From Bacteriovoracaceae bacterium UBA6261 (GTDB lineage: Bacteria; Bdellovibrionota; Bacteriovoracia; Bacteriovoracales; Bacteriovoracaceae), in NCBI GenBank assembly GCA_002440825.1, contig DJVH01000055.1:7684-13798 (forward strand): DNA of 6,115 nt, written 5' to 3'. Shown in pieces: positions 5,202 through 6,115 of this stretch. The first letter of the stretch is position 1, and each line of letters begins with the position of its first letter. The notes under the pieces were generated by a model, which saw only the letters and a list, made by a program, of their open reading frames with translations, was not told where the DNA came from and made no database searches. The position numbers were made by a program, and so were the translations under genes.

Positions 5202-5486
5202 TTATGTCTGCATCTCTTTGAGATAATTTTGCACGCTTTCCGAAAGCAACTCGACTGTTGCAAGAATTTTTGCTTTGTCTCCGGCGATCCCTGCCTGTTC
5301 AATAGTATTGCCGTAGGTAGTGATCAACGGAAAACCAAAAGTTTCGCCACTGCCTTTTAAACGATGGCCTATCATAACCGCCACTTCAAAATTGCCGATG
5401 GCCACGCCATTTATAATCGCATCTATGTCTGCTGCACGTTTGGAAAGATAGCGAAGCTGGTGCTCTTTAGGAAGATCGAGACTCAT
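5202..5486 (-). CDS. Single-domain HPt (histidine phosphotransfer) protein (94 aa)
   Basis: The sequence carries the HPt signature: IGHRLKGSGETFGF with phospho-acceptor His41 and the conserved Lys44-Gly45, followed by a helix ending NTIEQAG and GDKAKI, as in the family's LE.AA..GD. The whole 94 residues are one four-helix bundle with no kinase or receiver domain. HPt proteins carry phosphate between receiver domains in multi-step phosphorelays, in the cytoplasm. It begins 8 nt after the stop codon of the NtrC-like activator, with GGAG 5 nt before the ATG, so the two are almost certainly one operon and probably partners in one relay. It could pass phosphate to or from that regulator; the direction cannot be read here. 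No terminator is seen between it and the convergent lipoprotein gene. Confidence 0.9.
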   Translation of the reverse strand: MSLDLPKEHQLRYLSKRAADIDAIINGVAIGNFEVAVMIGHRLKGSGETFGFPLITTYGNTIEQAGIAGDKAKILATVELLSESVQNYLKEMQT

Positions 5487-5494
5487 AGCCGCTC

Positions 5495-6115
5495 CTACTG
5501 AATTGTTAATTGCTCGACTGTTTCAAGCTCTTTAAGTTTTCGGTAGAGAGTTTTTCTGTCAATCCCTAGTTCTTTAGCGGTTTGCTCTTTCGCGTAACCA
5601 TTTCTTTTGAAAATAAATTCGATATATTTCTTATTCATATCTTCCAGAGTCATGATGGAATTCACTGAGAAAAGAGCAGGCCCTTGAGTTCCTTCTTCCG
5701 GTTTACTTTCTCCAAAGCCCTGGTCCATTCCCGGTAAATCATCGACGTCAACAAACTCAGAATTGGCCAGAACGACAGCGCGTTCAATTGCATTTTCAAG
5801 CTCACGAACGTTTCCTTTCCAGTTGAGACTTTCCAGTCTCTTGATGGCGCCTTTGGTGAATCCTTTGATGTTGGCATTGTTAAGAAGAGCAAATTTTTTC
5901 AAAAAATATTCAGACAGAGGAATAATATCCTCTTTTCTTTCACGGAGCGGCGGCATGTTGATGGGAATGACATTCAGGCGAAAATATAAGTCTTCGCGGA
6001 AATTTCCTTTTTCAACTTCCTTTTTAAGATCCTTGTGGGTAGCGCAGATCACTCTCGCCGTTATATCGCGCGTAGTGTTTTCACCAATGCGTTTAATTTT
6101 TCTTTCCTGAAGAAC
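5495..6115 (-). CDS. NtrC-family sigma-54-dependent activator (C-terminal 206 aa; N-terminus outside window)
   Basis: The frame stays open to the window edge (first codon at 6115-6113), so the GTG at 6052 is internal, not a start. Seen from its first visible residue, it carries the end of the AAA+ core: LQERKIKRIG, the sensor I strand ARVICATHKDL, the arginine-finger block NFREDLYFRLNV (R40 and R46 of the fragment), PPLRERKEDI, and the sensor II motif NWKGNVRELEN. A ~40-residue linker and a Fis-type helix-turn-helix (AKEQTAKELGIDRKTLYRKLKEL, written here in two parts: AKEQTAKELGID and RKTLYRKLKEL) end the protein. Such activators use ATP to open promoters held by sigma-54 RNA polymerase. The GAFTGA loop, Walker motifs and any receiver domain lie outside. 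The HPt gene 8 nt downstream suggests a receiver-type activator in a phosphorelay. Confidence 0.95.
   Translation of the reverse strand, partial: VLQERKIKRIGENTTRDITARVICATHKDLKKEVEKGNFREDLYFRLNVIPINMPPLRERKEDIIPLSEYFLKKFALLNNANIKGFTKGAIKRLESLNWKGNVRELENAIERAVVLANSEFVDVDDLPGMDQGFGESKPEEGTQGPALFSVNSIMTLEDMNKKYIEFIFKRNGYAKEQTAKELGIDRKTLYRKLKELETVEQLTIQ

Noticed and set aside
5763..6110. Plus-strand open frame opposite the NtrC-like gene
   Set aside because: The minus strand encodes unmistakable AAA+ and Fis-type motifs in the same DNA, so this is a shadow.
1..6115. CRISPR arrays, tRNA or rRNA genes, insertion sequences, phage or defence genes
   Set aside because: No regularly spaced repeats, cloverleaf-like sequence, rRNA-like stretch, transposase motif or nuclease motif was seen on either strand.

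Overview
The window reads as chromosomal DNA of a Gram-negative, moderately AT-rich bacterium. Two outer-membrane-type lipoproteins with OmpA-like domains, an AsmA-like DUF748 protein and an NtrC-class sigma-54 activator with an HPt partner support this. The mix of families would suit a Bdellovibrionota or Bacteriovorax-like predator or another former deltaproteobacterium. That placement is inference; no rRNA or marker gene is present.

Layout. (1) 1-196: the 3' end of an unrecognised plus-strand gene, closed by a hairpin that works as a terminator on both strands. (2) 236-514 (minus): a small charged protein of unknown function. (3) 515-778: a divergent control region with two outward-facing sequences that fit the sigma-54 (-24/-12) promoter pattern. 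(4) 779-1423: a CsbD-like stress protein with a long acidic and polar tail. Its stop codon lies inside a 17-bp perfect inverted repeat, followed by a normal terminator. (5) 1521-1536: a third sigma-54-type promoter, serving a hemerythrin-like (HHE) protein at 1574-2311 that carries a Ser/Arg-rich N-terminal tail; a strong terminator follows. (6) 2369-4541: a tight plus-strand cluster of a DUF748/AsmA-like membrane protein, an OmpA-like lipoprotein and a DUF421 (YetF-like) membrane protein. (7) 4656-5198: a second OmpA-like lipoprotein, paralogous to the first. (8) 5202-6115 (minus): an NtrC-family activator, running off the window, followed 8 nt later by a single-domain HPt protein. This pair converges on the second lipoprotein gene with a 3-nt gap.

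How it may work together. The most informative signal is regulatory. Three neighbouring transcription units (unknown small protein, CsbD-like, hemerythrin-like) each have a GG-N10-GC element of sigma-54 type, 39-46 nt upstream of a start codon with a good ribosome binding site. The envelope genes to the right show no such element. This suggests a small sigma-54-controlled stress island beside a constitutive or separately controlled envelope cluster. The sigma-54 activator plus HPt pair at the right edge is a candidate regulator, but nothing in the sequence proves that link.
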